Positions 20,627 to 28,844 of a stretch of DNA of 36,766 nucleotides are shown one piece after another; position 1 is the first letter of the stretch; each line of letters opens with the position of its first letter. The translations under genes were made by a program, and so were the position numbers. The DNA is taken from the IMG/VR virus record IMGVR_UViG_3300047388_000069, positions 1 to 36,766 of that record; one strand, written 5' to 3'. This DNA is from a virus. Below the pieces are notes generated by a model. That model was not told where the DNA came from and searched no databases. It saw only the letters and a program-made list of their open reading frames with translations.

Positions 20627-20884
20627 ATGCCTCGCTCGATCACGGCTCGCCGCGCGCTCGCCGCTCGTCGGCGACGCGACGAGCTCGAGACGACCTCGAC
20701 GAAGCCGGCCGCGACTCGCTCGCGGCCGGCAGCCGTCTCGTGGCCGTCACGGATCACGGTCGCCGAGCTCGACGAGCTCGCCGAGCTGCACGGCGTCGAG
20801 CTCGACCCCGACGCGACGAAGGCCGAAAAGCAAAAGACGCTCGAGGCCGCCGGCGTCGGGCCGAATGGAGGTGCGGACGAATGA
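20627..20884 (+). CDS. HeH/LEM-like small head protein
   Basis: This 85-residue protein starts at ATG 20627, two bases after the capsid stop. A basic N-terminus leads to a compact C-terminal motif (ITVAELDELAELHGVELDPD, TKAEKQKTLEAAGV), which resembles HeH/LEM or Rho-N helical folds often seen just after phage capsid genes. Role in head completion is inferred. Confidence 0.6.
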   Translation: MPRSITARRALAARRRRDELETTSTKPAATRSRPAAVSWPSRITVAELDELAELHGVELDPDATKAEKQKTLEAAGVGPNGGADE

Positions 20885-21189
20885 GCAGCTACGCCGACCC
20901 CGGCGGCGTCTTCGAGTCGGACGCGCACCGGCGCGTGCTCGGACACCTGCCGCTGCCCGACGACGACGTCGCCGGCTTCTACGACCGAAACGAGTCGACG
21001 GCGGTCGAGCGCGTGCAGACCGACGCCGCGCTCGAGCTCGACGGCGACGAGGTCGAGTCGACTCTCTCCGACCTCGAGGCGTCCGGCTACGCGACGCAGG
21101 CGGCCGAAGGGTGGCAAATGACGGCGGCAGGCCTCGAGGCCTTGCAGGCCGGCCCGGCCGACGACGACGCCGAAGAGGTGAGCGAGTAA
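20881..21189 (+). CDS. Winged-helix-like protein in the head module
   Basis: This 102-residue acidic protein starts at ATG 20881 (ATGA overlap). The pattern HRRVLGHLPLPDDDVAGFYD, DEVESTLSDLEASGYATQAA, GWQMTAAGLEAL looks like a winged helix, as in transcription factors, yet the gene sits among virion genes. It may be structural or may regulate late genes. Confidence 0.6.
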   Translation: MSSYADPGGVFESDAHRRVLGHLPLPDDDVAGFYDRNESTAVERVQTDAALELDGDEVESTLSDLEASGYATQAAEGWQMTAAGLEALQAGPADDDAEEVSE

Positions 21190-21626
21190 TGCGGCTCACA
21201 CTCGACGACCTCATCGAGTTCATGCCGGGCTTTTCCGACTATTGGGAGAACGCCGTGCTCGACGGGTCCTTCGGCGACCCGACGACGCCGACGATCACGT
21301 CCGTCTACCTCGCGCTTACGACCGTCGTGCCCGACGACACGAAGACGGGCGCGTCGCTCACCGAGGCCGGCTACACCGGCTACGCCCGCGCGCAAGTACC
21401 GGCGGCGAGCATGAGCGCGGCAGCGGCGGGCTCGAAGACGAATAGCTCGGCCGTCACCTTCGCCGCGTGCACCGCAGGCACGTCGACCGTAATCGGATGG
21501 GCGCTATGCGACGCGCTCTCCGGCGGCAACGTGATCCTTTGGGGCACCTGCACCTCGACCGTAATCTCGACGACGCAGACGCCGGCGACGATCGCGGTCG
21601 GCGGGCTCGTCGCGACGCTCGACTAA
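21189..21626 (+). CDS. Beta-rich virion protein (head fibre/decoration-like)
   Basis: This 145-residue protein starts at ATG 21189 (TAATG overlap). VYLALTTVVPDDTKTGASLT, GYTGYARAQVPAASMS, and TSTVIGWALCDALSGGNVIL are hallmarks of a widespread phage virion domain found in head or tail fibre proteins. It lies directly before the large surface protein, so a head-surface position is likely. Confidence 0.65.
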   Translation: MRLTLDDLIEFMPGFSDYWENAVLDGSFGDPTTPTITSVYLALTTVVPDDTKTGASLTEAGYTGYARAQVPAASMSAAAAGSKTNSSAVTFAACTAGTSTVIGWALCDALSGGNVILWGTCTSTVISTTQTPATIAVGGLVATLD

Positions 21627-21635
21627 GGCCGGCGA

Positions 21636-24461
21636 GTGGCCTCGCCGGTCGCGCAGACGCCGCTCGCGACAGCGTTTACGTCGTCTAACGCGTGGAATGT
21701 CCCGCTGCCGGCAGGGAGCTCGGCGGCGGGCGATTTGCTGCTCATTTTCGCCCGTATCGCCGGCGCCTCGGGCGCCGTCTCGCCGCCGAGCGGCTTCGTC
21801 TCGCTTCTCAGCGATTCGTCGGACGCGAGCGACGACGTGACGCTCGTGCTTTGGAAGAAGGCGACCGGCGGCGAGTCGGGCACCGTGCTGCTCTCGTTCG
21901 CGACCGCGCAGAAAGGCGTCGCGATCGTCTACCGGATCAGCGGCAACGCCGACCCGGCCGTCCGGCCGCCCGAGGCGGCGCTCGCGATCTTCACGACCGC
22001 CGCGAACGCCGGCAACCCGCCGGCGCTCTCGCCGGCCGGCGGCAGCAAGGACTACCTCGCCGTCGCCTTCGTCGCCTTCGACGGCGTCGGCACCGTATCG
22101 GCCGCGCCGTCGGGCTACTCGGGGCTCGCGACGAACGCGAGCAGCGGCGCGTCGGCCGCGACGAACGCTCGAGCCGCGAGCGCCGCGCTTCAAACGACCG
22201 CGCTCAGCGTCGACCCCGGCGCGTTCACTCATACCGCCGCCTCGACCGGCGGCACCGCGATCACCGTCGCCGTGCACCCTGTCGGCGTCGTCGCCGCCAC
22301 CGTGCCGCTACAAGCGGCGCCCGTCACGGCCGGTGGGACGCTCGCGGTCGGCGTGCCGGAGAAAGGCGGAATCGACGCCTATACCGTCGTGATGTTGCAT
22401 TGCGACGGCGCCGACGGCTCGCAAACCTTCGTCGACTCGTCGCCGAACCCTCACCCGTTTACCGCGCCCGGCACGCCTGCCGATACCTCGATTTCGACGG
22501 CTCACTCGAAATTCGGCGGCGCGTCGGCGCATTTCGCCTACACGGGCGCCGCCTACATTTACACGCCGCACAACCCCGACCTCGAGCTCGGCTCGGGCGA
22601 TTGGACGATCGACTTTTGGACCTACCACGAGGACCTCCCGACGGCCGTCGTCTACTTCGGCAAGTACGACCAATGGAACCCGCGCAGCTATCGGCTTATG
22701 TGGAATTACTGGGCCGGCACGTTTTCGTTCGACTACACGCCCGACGGCACGACAAACGTGCAGATCAACGGCAACGCCGCCTTTACGCCGCCGGTCGGCC
22801 GCGACTACCACGTCGCGGTCGAGCGGCTCCGCAACGTGCTCAAGTTTTTCGTCGACGGCGTGCAACTCGGCACCGATCAGGCGATAACCGGCCCGATCGG
22901 ACCGTCGACGGCGAATCTAATGATTTGTAACGAAGACACCTATGCGCGCTATCCGCTCGTCGGCTACCTCGACGAGTTTCGTATCTCGGTCGGCGTCGCG
23001 CGGTGGGCCGGCAACTTCTCGCCGCCGATCAGCGCCTATAAGCCGGTCGTACCGCTCGGCTCGCTCAATCCGGCCGTGGCCGTGGCCGGCGCGACGCTCG
23101 CGATCAGCGTGCCGGCGGCCGTCGCGCTCAACGCGAGCGCCGCCGTCTCGAGCTCGGCGCTCGCGCTCAAGGCGGCGCCGCAAGTCGCGCTCGCGACGAG
23201 CTCGGCCTCGAGCTCCGCGACGCTCGCGCTACGGGCGCCGGCGCTCGTGCCGCTCTCGTCGGCTGCCGCGCAAAGCGCCGCGACGCTCGCGCTCACGGCG
23301 ACGCCGAAGATCAGCGGCACCGCGCCGGCGACGTCGGGCGCGACGCTCGCGCTCGTCGTGCCGGCAGGCGTGCCGCTCGCCTCGAGCCCGGCGACCTCGA
23401 GCGCGACGCTCGCCGTCTCGATCCCGTCGGCCGCCGTCACCGTGCCGCTCGCGACGAGCGCCGCCTCGAGCTCCGCGACGGTCGCGCTCAGGGCGCCGAC
23501 GACCGTGCCGCTCGCCTCGAGCGCCGCGAGCTCGGCCGCGACGCTCACGCTCTCAGCGCCGGCGAAGATCACGCTCGCCTCGAGCGCCGTCTCGAGCGCG
23601 ACGCTCACGCTCACGACGGCCGTCGTCGTGCAACTCGCCTCGAGCCCGGCGACCTCGGCCGCTTCGGTCGCGCTCACGGCGCCGGCGCGCATCACGCTCG
23701 CCTCGAGCGCCGCCTCGAGCGCGACGCTCACGCTCACGGCGCCGGCGAAGGTCCTACTCGCCTCGAGCTCGGCGAGCTCGGGCGCGACGCTCGCGCTCGC
23801 CGTGACGTCCGTGCCGACGATCGGCGCGACGGCGGCGGCGACCTCGAGCGGCTCGCTCGCGCTCAGCGCGCCGACCCGCGTCACACTCGGCTCGAGCTCG
23901 GCCGTCTCGAGCGCGATGCTCTTCGTCGCGACGTCGAACGTGCCGCTCATCAGCGCCACGGCGGCGGCGCTCTCGAGCTCGTCGCTCGCGCTCACGGCGC
24001 CGACAAGGCTCACGCTCACCTCGGCGGCCGTCTCGACCTCGACGCTCGCGCTTACAGCGCGGCCGGCGCTCGTGCTCGGCGCGAGCTCGGCGACGTCGAC
24101 CGCGACGCTCACGCTCGGCGCGCCGGCGCTCGTCGCGCTCAGCACCGCGACCGCGCTCTCGGGCGCGACGCTCGCGACCCGCGTGCCGGTCGTGATTCCG
24201 CTCGGCGCGAGCGCCGCCGTCTCGACGAGCACGCTCGCGGTCGCCGTGCCGTTTGCGCCGCCGCTCGGGCCGCTCGAGGTCGTCGGGCCGATCCTCTCGA
24301 CCGGCGCCGTCGTGCCGATGCTCGTGCTCGGCGCCGTCGCGACGCTCTCGACGACGGTCGCGCTCGCCGCGACGTGGGCGAGCGGCGCGACCGGCACCTC
24401 GACCGTGACCGGCGCCGAGCAGCCGGCCGACACCGGCGCCGTGGAGCTCGTGACACCGTGA
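21636..24461 (+). CDS. Large virion surface protein: jelly-roll, LamG domain and Ala/Ser repeats
   Basis: This 941-residue protein starts at GTG 21636. Residues 1-215 form a beta-rich domain (SSAAGDLLLIFARIAG, VLWKKATGGESGTVLLSFAT) common in phage virions. Residues about 248-465 are a concanavalin-A/LamG_3 domain (LHCDGADGSQTFVDSS, WTIDFWTYHEDLP, YLDEFRISVGVARW), which binds sugars. From about 470 to 875 there are roughly 19 repeats of 20-23 residues with the form (V/I)-x-L-A-S-S-x-A-S-S-x-A-T-L-x-L-x-A-P. One isolated repeat unit lies before the LamG domain (about 220-241). The gene sits among head genes, which suggests a host- or surface-binding decoration. The repeats also create a long antisense open frame that is not a gene. 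Confidence 0.82.
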   Translation: MASPVAQTPLATAFTSSNAWNVPLPAGSSAAGDLLLIFARIAGASGAVSPPSGFVSLLSDSSDASDDVTLVLWKKATGGESGTVLLSFATAQKGVAIVYRISGNADPAVRPPEAALAIFTTAANAGNPPALSPAGGSKDYLAVAFVAFDGVGTVSAAPSGYSGLATNASSGASAATNARAASAALQTTALSVDPGAFTHTAASTGGTAITVAVHPVGVVAATVPLQAAPVTAGGTLAVGVPEKGGIDAYTVVMLHCDGADGSQTFVDSSPNPHPFTAPGTPADTSISTAHSKFGGASAHFAYTGAAYIYTPHNPDLELGSGDWTIDFWTYHEDLPTAVVYFGKYDQWNPRSYRLMWNYWAGTFSFDYTPDGTTNVQINGNAAFTPPVGRDYHVAVERLRNVLKFFVDGVQLGTDQAITGPIGPSTANLMICNEDTYARYPLVGYLDEFRISVGVARWAGNFSPPISAYKPVVPLGSLNPAVAVAGATLAISVPAAVALNASAAVSSSALALKAAPQVALATSSASSSATLALRAPALVPLSSAAAQSAATLALTATPKISGTAPATSGATLALVVPAGVPLASSPATSSATLAVSIPSAAVTVPLATSAASSSATVALRAPTTVPLASSAASSAATLTLSAPAKITLASSAVSSATLTLTTAVVVQLASSPATSAASVALTAPARITLASSAASSATLTLTAPAKVLLASSSASSGATLALAVTSVPTIGATAAATSSGSLALSAPTRVTLGSSSAVSSAMLFVATSNVPLISATAAALSSSSLALTAPTRLTLTSAAVSTSTLALTARPALVLGASSATSTATLTLGAPALVALSTATALSGATLATRVPVVIPLGASAAVSTSTLAVAVPFAPPLGPLEVVGPILSTGAVVPMLVLGAVATLSTTVALAATWASGATGTSTVTGAEQPADTGAVELVTP
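22294..24260 (+). repeat. Repeat array in the surface-protein gene, split by the LamG segment
   Basis: About 19 imperfect 60-69 bp units (about 23046-24260) encode the Ala/Ser/Thr repeats, rich in CTCGAGC and GCGACGCTC. A single related unit is at about 22294-22360. Such arrays expand and contract by recombination. Confidence 0.7.
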
Positions 24462-24814
24462 CGACGCCGGCGCCCTATCAGATCAAGCAAAACGACACGC
24501 GGCCGGTTTACGCCGTGCAGCTACTCGACCGATTCGGCACGCCGACGCAGACGCCGCTCGACCTCACGAACGCGACCCGCGTCAAATTCAAGATGCGGAA
24601 GTCGGGCACGAGCGGCGTGCCGAAGGTCGACGTCGATATGACGATTACCGACCGGACGACGGGCAAGTGTGAGCACGTTTGGGCGCCGACCGACCTCGAC
24701 ACCGTCGGCAGCTATGACGTCGAATTCGAGATTACGTGGGCCGACGCCGGCGTCGAGACGGTCCCTAACGCCGGCTATCTCACCGTGAAAGTGGTCGATG
24801 ACCTCGACGCCTAA
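24458..24814 (+). CDS. BppU-like beta-domain protein
   Basis: This 118-residue protein starts at GTG 24458 (GTGA overlap). QIKQNDTRPVYAVQLLDRFG, LDLTNATRVKFKMRKSG, WAPTDLDTVGSYDVEFEITW match the N-terminal domain of BppU-type proteins (PF10651-like), beta-sandwich modules of virion adhesion devices. Here it lies next to the surface protein and may help attach it. It overlaps the next gene by 17 bases. Confidence 0.7.
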   Translation: MTTPAPYQIKQNDTRPVYAVQLLDRFGTPTQTPLDLTNATRVKFKMRKSGTSGVPKVDVDMTITDRTTGKCEHVWAPTDLDTVGSYDVEFEITWADAGVETVPNAGYLTVKVVDDLDA

Positions 24815-25553
24815 TCCCGAGTACGTGCGCGGCTCGGAGGCTACGCCGCAGGCGGCCGGCGGGCTCGTGCTCACCGCGACCGCCGACCCGGACTACGTCG
24901 GCCGCGTTCATTTCACGCTCACCGGCACCGTTAGCCAAGCGACTTTCGATTTCGACGACGGCTATCCGCCCGAGCAGCGCGGAAACGACGGTATCGAGGA
25001 CCCGCTCGTCTTCGACTACTCCTACGACGCCGTCCCGGCGACTTACGAGGTTCGCGCGTGGACGGCGACGCAGGCCGCCGCGAGCGCGACCGTGGTCGTC
25101 GCCGGCGGCGAGACGCCCGGCGTGGCCGTGATCGTTTCGCCGGCCGAGCTCGAGGCGCTGCTCGAGCTCAGCGCGGAAGAGGCCGTCCGCGTCTCGGCGC
25201 TCGTGCAACTCACGATTACCGCCTACATATGGCCGAACACCGTGCCCGACCCGGTCCCGCCGCCGATGCACGCCGTCGGCCTCGCGCTCGCCGCACGCTT
25301 CGCCGGCGCCGAGCTCACGAAGGCCGGCTCGATCGTCGGCGAGACGGTCGGCAGCTACTCCTACCGGCTCGCGTCGCCGCTCACCTTCGACAACGTCGTG
25401 ACCGTGCTCGGCGACCTCGCCGACGCGCTCGCGCCGTGGGCGCCACGGCATAGCGGCGTCTACACGCTCGACGTCTCGCCGTCGGAGCTCGAGGCGTGGC
25501 CGGTCGATTGGTGGCAGCGCGACCTCGACCGAATCTACGAGGGCACGTTTTGA
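24798..25553 (+). CDS. Head-tail connector with an N-terminal PKD-like domain
   Basis: This 251-residue protein starts at ATG 24798. Residues about 20-105 look like a PKD/Ig-like domain (ATFDFDDGYPPEQRG, VFDYSYDAVPATYEVRAWTA). The C-terminal half (about 115-240) is helical and resembles gp6/gp15-type connectors (AEEAVRVSALVQLTITAYIW, MHAVGLALAARFAGAELTKA, GSYSYRLASPLTFDN). The fusion is unusual, since these connectors normally lack an Ig-like domain. Confidence 0.72.
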   Translation: MTSTPNPEYVRGSEATPQAAGGLVLTATADPDYVGRVHFTLTGTVSQATFDFDDGYPPEQRGNDGIEDPLVFDYSYDAVPATYEVRAWTATQAAASATVVVAGGETPGVAVIVSPAELEALLELSAEEAVRVSALVQLTITAYIWPNTVPDPVPPPMHAVGLALAARFAGAELTKAGSIVGETVGSYSYRLASPLTFDNVVTVLGDLADALAPWAPRHSGVYTLDVSPSELEAWPVDWWQRDLDRIYEGTF

Positions 25554-25909
25554 GCCGGATCGATCACCTTCTAACGATCCCCTGCTCGCTCGTGCGGCGC
25601 GTCTACGACGAGACGCCCGACGACGCCGGCGTGCAGCCGGCCGTCGAGACGATCGTCGACGGCGTGCTATGCGAGCTGCAACAGGCCGGCAGCCGCGAAG
25701 ACTCGACCGGCTCGGTTCAGATCACGACCTACCGCGTCTTCCTCGCCGCCGGCACGCCGCTAAGAGGGTGGGACGCCGTCCGGCTCACCGACACCGGCGA
25801 GGTGCTCGAGCTCGACGGCGACGCGTTCGCGCCGCGCTCGCCGCTCACCGGCGACTCGCACGTCGAGGCGATCGCCGTCCGTACCGACTATGGAGAGGCG
25901 GCCGCATAG
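25550..25909 (+). CDS. Head-tail stopper/adaptor protein
   Basis: This 119-residue protein starts at TTG 25550 in a TTGA overlap. The beta-barrel pattern (CSLVRRVYDETPDD, VLCELQQAGSRED, ITTYRVFLAAGTPLRGWDAV) matches SPP1 gp16/HK97 gp7-type stoppers that close the portal until the tail attaches. Position between connector and tail completion genes agrees. Confidence 0.75.
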   Translation: MSRIDHLLTIPCSLVRRVYDETPDDAGVQPAVETIVDGVLCELQQAGSREDSTGSVQITTYRVFLAAGTPLRGWDAVRLTDTGEVLELDGDAFAPRSPLTGDSHVEAIAVRTDYGEAAA

Positions 25910-26742
25910 TGGCGACTCAGCAAGAGCTCGAGGCCTCGGCCGGCAAGCACGCCCGCGCGACGTCGTGGTCGTGGGACCGCTACCTCGCCGAGATTCGGAA
26001 AAACCCGAACTACAAGTACCAGGGCACCGAGTGGTACAAGGCCGGCCTCGACCTCGAGAAGACGAAGTCGAGCTCGCCGCCGAGCCCGACGACGCCGCCG
26101 ACGACGCCGCCGCCGGCGAGCTCCCTCGCGCAAATGTCGCTCCGCATGATCTTTTGCGCGCAACGCTCCGAGGCCGCGCTCGGCGCGCCGCACGGTATGC
26201 CGGTCGCGCTCACGGCCGACCCGTCATACGCGCAATGGGCGACGCCGGCGATCGTCGCCGACCTCCGCGCGCAGGGCCGGAAGGTCTACTCGTGGGGGGT
26301 GCAGACGCAGATACCGCCGTCGGCGATCACCGGGCTACGTGACCGGCTCGGCCTCGACGGCGCGATCGGGCAGGGCGAGACGGCCGACGAATACACGACC
26401 GCGATGCAAGCCGGCTTCGGCATCATCGTCGCGAACCCTAATTCGTGGTCGGACGCTCAGCGCGCCGACGCGAATCGCCGCATCGCGAAGGGCGAGCTCG
26501 CCGTCATAGGCGAGTGCTACACGAACCTCGGCGGGCCGTGGCCGAAGGATTACTCGGCCGGCGGCGTCAACGTCTCGAGCCTATGCCTCGGCGTCTATGA
26601 CGGCTCACGCGAGCAGCCGGGCTCAGGGTGGAATCCGAGCGTCGCCGCCTACAAGGCGAACACGCCGCCGGCGATCTTCGCGACGGCCGGCGTCTATCAC
26701 GCCGCCGGCGTCGACCCGTCCGAGTGGGGGCTCTTCGCGTAA
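25909..26742 (+). CDS. TIM-barrel-like virion-associated protein (glycosidase-like)
   Basis: This 277-residue protein starts at GTG 25909 (TAGTG overlap). The N-terminal 60 residues are charged and helical, followed by a Pro/Thr/Ser linker. From about residue 80 alternating strands and helices suggest a TIM-like barrel: VYSWGVQTQIPPSAITGLRD, GIIVANPNSW, GELAVIGECYTNLGG, SLCLGVYDGSREQ. Catalytic residues could not be fixed. Similar barrels occur in phage tails and lysins. A wall- or sugar-degrading role is inferred. Its place inside the connector genes is odd. Confidence 0.6.
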   Translation: MATQQELEASAGKHARATSWSWDRYLAEIRKNPNYKYQGTEWYKAGLDLEKTKSSSPPSPTTPPTTPPPASSLAQMSLRMIFCAQRSEAALGAPHGMPVALTADPSYAQWATPAIVADLRAQGRKVYSWGVQTQIPPSAITGLRDRLGLDGAIGQGETADEYTTAMQAGFGIIVANPNSWSDAQRADANRRIAKGELAVIGECYTNLGGPWPKDYSAGGVNVSSLCLGVYDGSREQPGSGWNPSVAAYKANTPPAIFATAGVYHAAGVDPSEWGLFA

Positions 26743-27041
26743 TGCCGGGCGCCTTTATCCCGTCGCCGGACGCCGTCGACACCGTGCAAGAGCTCGGCAA
26801 GCCGGGCCTACGGCCGGCCGCCGACGCGATCGCGTCGACGATTCCCGCCTACGTGCCGGTGCATCACGGCGTGATGCAGCGCCTCTACAAGACGACGGTC
26901 GTCGAGCAGGAGAAGGCGGCGCGCGTCTACGTCGGCTCGCCGTTTTGGCATTGGCTCGAGTACGGCACGCAATACAACGCGGCCTATCGGCCGGTCGAGT
27001 CGGCCGTGCACGCCGTCGGCCTCAGATACGAGGCGCACTAG
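26742..27041 (+). CDS. HK97 gp10-like tail completion protein
   Basis: This 99-residue protein starts at ATG 26742 (TAATG overlap). VYVGSPFWHWLEYGTQYNAA with AYRPVESAV is the C-terminal signature of HK97 gp10-like proteins, which join head stopper and tail tube. Confidence 0.82.
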   Translation: MPGAFIPSPDAVDTVQELGKPGLRPAADAIASTIPAYVPVHHGVMQRLYKTTVVEQEKAARVYVGSPFWHWLEYGTQYNAAYRPVESAVHAVGLRYEAH

Positions 27042-27502
27042 TGCGCGTGCCGATCCTGCCGGACGTCTCGAGGCTCGTCTCGGCCTACCTTCGCACCGTG
27101 CCCGAAGTGGTCGCGCTCGTCGGCGGCCGCGTCTACACCGCGTTTCCGAAGCAAGTCGCGAAGAGCTCGAGTTTTGTGCTCGTGCAAAGGATCGGCGGTC
27201 CTCCGGTCCTTTCGCTGCCGCTCGTGCTCGATAACGCCGTCTTGCAACTCGACGCTTACGGAGGGCCGCAGGCCGCCGCGCACGAGCTCGTCGCGACGTG
27301 CCGCGCGGCTCTCTCCGAGCTCGAGGGCGAGCAGCCGAACGCCGGCGGCAACGTGACCGGCGTCGTCATAGGCGCATTGCGGTACGTGCCCGACGAGACA
27401 TACAAGCCGCCGAGGCCGCGATACGTCTCCGACCTCGAGGTGTACGTCAAACCCGCCGGCGAGCTCTTCGCCGGCGTCACCGCCGGCGCTGCCGGCAGAT
27501 AG
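27041..27502 (+). CDS. Tail terminator protein
   Basis: This 153-residue protein starts at GTG 27041 (TAGTG overlap). LVSAYLRTVPEVVALVGGRV, FVLVQRIGGPPVLSLPLVLD, LQLDAYGGPQAAAHELVATC match the tail terminator/DUF3168-like fold that caps the tail tube. It lies directly before the major tail protein. Confidence 0.8.
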   Translation: MRVPILPDVSRLVSAYLRTVPEVVALVGGRVYTAFPKQVAKSSSFVLVQRIGGPPVLSLPLVLDNAVLQLDAYGGPQAAAHELVATCRAALSELEGEQPNAGGNVTGVVIGALRYVPDETYKPPRPRYVSDLEVYVKPAGELFAGVTAGAAGR

Positions 27503-27515
27503 GGAGGGTCCTCTC

Positions 27516-28130
27516 ATGGCAGGACAGAACGCTTCGCACGTCGTCGTCGCCGGCACCGGCGCCGTCTACGTCGCGCCCGAATTGACGCCGATGCCGTCCG
27601 ACCTCGTCACGCCGCTACCGGCCGCGTGGAAGGACATTGGCTACATCTCCGAAGACGGCGTCACCTTCACCTTCTCGCGCGAGCAGGAAGACGTGATGGC
27701 GTGGCAGGTGTCGACCCCGGTCCGCATCCTCGTCACAAACGAGCCGATCACGGTCGAGTACGAGCTCGAGCAGATCGACCGCGACACCGTCATGCTCGCC
27801 TTCCGAGGCGGCGCGTTCGCCGGCTCGACGGCGCCTTTCACCTACACGCCGCCGGCGGCCGGCGCGAGCGACGTCCGCGCGATGGTCGTCGACGCGAAAG
27901 ACGGCAATTACACGTTCCGTTTCTGCTTCTCGCGCCTGCAAATCAGCGACGACGTCGCGATGCAGCTACTCCGCTCCGACATCATGCGGCTACCGCTCAA
28001 ATTCAACGTGCTCGCCGCCACGCCGAAGTGGTCGGTTATCTCGGATCATCCTTCCTTCTCGGTCGCCGGCCTGCTCATGGCCGACGAGCAGGCGGCGAAG
28101 GAAGCCGACACGAAGAGCAAGGCGGCCTAG
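27516..28130 (+). CDS. Major tail tube protein
   Basis: This 204-residue protein starts at ATG 27516 after GGGAGGG (27502-27508). VVVAGTGAVYVAPELTPMPS, WKDIGYISEDGVTFTFSREQ and the beta-rich middle match siphovirus tail tube subunits, which stack as hexameric rings. The C-terminal tail is Lys/Ala-rich. Confidence 0.9.
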   Translation: MAGQNASHVVVAGTGAVYVAPELTPMPSDLVTPLPAAWKDIGYISEDGVTFTFSREQEDVMAWQVSTPVRILVTNEPITVEYELEQIDRDTVMLAFRGGAFAGSTAPFTYTPPAAGASDVRAMVVDAKDGNYTFRFCFSRLQISDDVAMQLLRSDIMRLPLKFNVLAATPKWSVISDHPSFSVAGLLMADEQAAKEADTKSKAA

Positions 28131-28134
28131 TGAT

Positions 28135-28497
28135 ATGCCGCGCATCGACGTCGCGCTCGTCTACTCGGACGGGCGCAAGGAGGTCGTGAGCGTCGGCCGG
28201 CCGGCCGACCTCATCGCCTTCGCAGACAAATTCGACAAGGCCGCGCCGAGCGAGCCCTACGCGATCTTCGAGCTCGCGTGGCTCGCTCACCGCGCGCTTA
28301 AGATCGAGACGCCGATCGAGGCGTGGGTCGACGAGCTCGACGACTTGATCGGCGCCGACGACGCCGTCGACGCGATTAAGGCCGAGCTCGAGAAGGGCCC
28401 TACCGGCGCCGCCGACGACAAGGCGGCACCGAAGGCAGCGGCGGCGCTCAAGGTCGAGACGCCGGCGACCTCGAGAGGGATCGCGTCGCACGCGTGA
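28135..28497 (+). CDS. Tail assembly chaperone G
   Basis: This 120-residue protein starts at ATG 28135. It sits between tail tube and tape measure genes, the fixed place of the G/GT chaperones, which bind the tape measure during tail assembly and are not in the virion. VALVYSDGRKEVVSVGRPAD and FELAWLAHRALKIETPIEAW are typical. A canonical -1 slip site is at 28395-28401, so a fraction of ribosomes should continue into the next frame. Confidence 0.82.
   Translation: MPRIDVALVYSDGRKEVVSVGRPADLIAFADKFDKAAPSEPYAIFELAWLAHRALKIETPIEAWVDELDDLIGADDAVDAIKAELEKGPTGAADDKAAPKAAAALKVETPATSRGIASHA
28395..28427 (+). other. Programmed -1 frameshift site (GGGCCCT plus stem-loop)
   Basis: In the frame of G the codons are AAG GGC CCT, so G GGC CCT fits X XXY YYZ exactly. 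Six bases later a GC stem forms from GCCGCC (28408-28413) and GGCGGC (28422-28427). The -1 frame is open from 28380 through the whole downstream chaperone gene to 28844. The G-T fusion would have 236 residues. Confidence 0.78.
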
Positions 28498-28844
28498 GCG
28501 CGCAGCTCGGAATCGACCCGGCCGGCCTGCTCGAGCTCGAAGGGCGAATGTTTGACGCGCTCGAGCGGGCCGCCGGCAAGCGGTGGACGATCGCCGACGA
28601 GCTCGCCGCGCAGGCGCTCGAGCTCGCCCACGTCCACTACGTCGCCTTCCTCGCGTCGTGCGGCGTGAAAGGCGCCAAGCTACCGGCGGCGCTACGCGTG
28701 CCGCGACCGGACGCCGACGACGGCAGCGGCTTCGAGAAGCCGCGCGTGCTCTCGCCGGCAGACTTCGTCGCCGAGTTCGGGCCGAGCTCCTCCTCGGGCT
28801 CGAGCTCGGCGGCGTCGCCGAAGGGGGCAGCCGGTGGCCGGTAG
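28494..28844 (+). CDS. Tail assembly chaperone T part
   Basis: This frame of 116 residues from GTG 28494 (GTGA overlap) is more likely expressed as the C-terminal half of a G-T fusion through the -1 slip at 28395. LLELEGRMFDALERAAGKRW and ELAHVHYVAFLASCG appear helical. The end is Ser-rich and holds the ribosome binding site of the tape measure gene (AAGGGGG). Confidence 0.75.
   Translation: MSAQLGIDPAGLLELEGRMFDALERAAGKRWTIADELAAQALELAHVHYVAFLASCGVKGAKLPAALRVPRPDADDGSGFEKPRVLSPADFVAEFGPSSSSGSSSAASPKGAAGGR

Noticed and set aside
23036-24490. 484-residue open frame on the minus strand
   Set aside because: It is antisense to the surface-protein repeats; low-complexity GC-rich repeats lack stops in several frames. 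It has no start signal and only mirrors the repeats.
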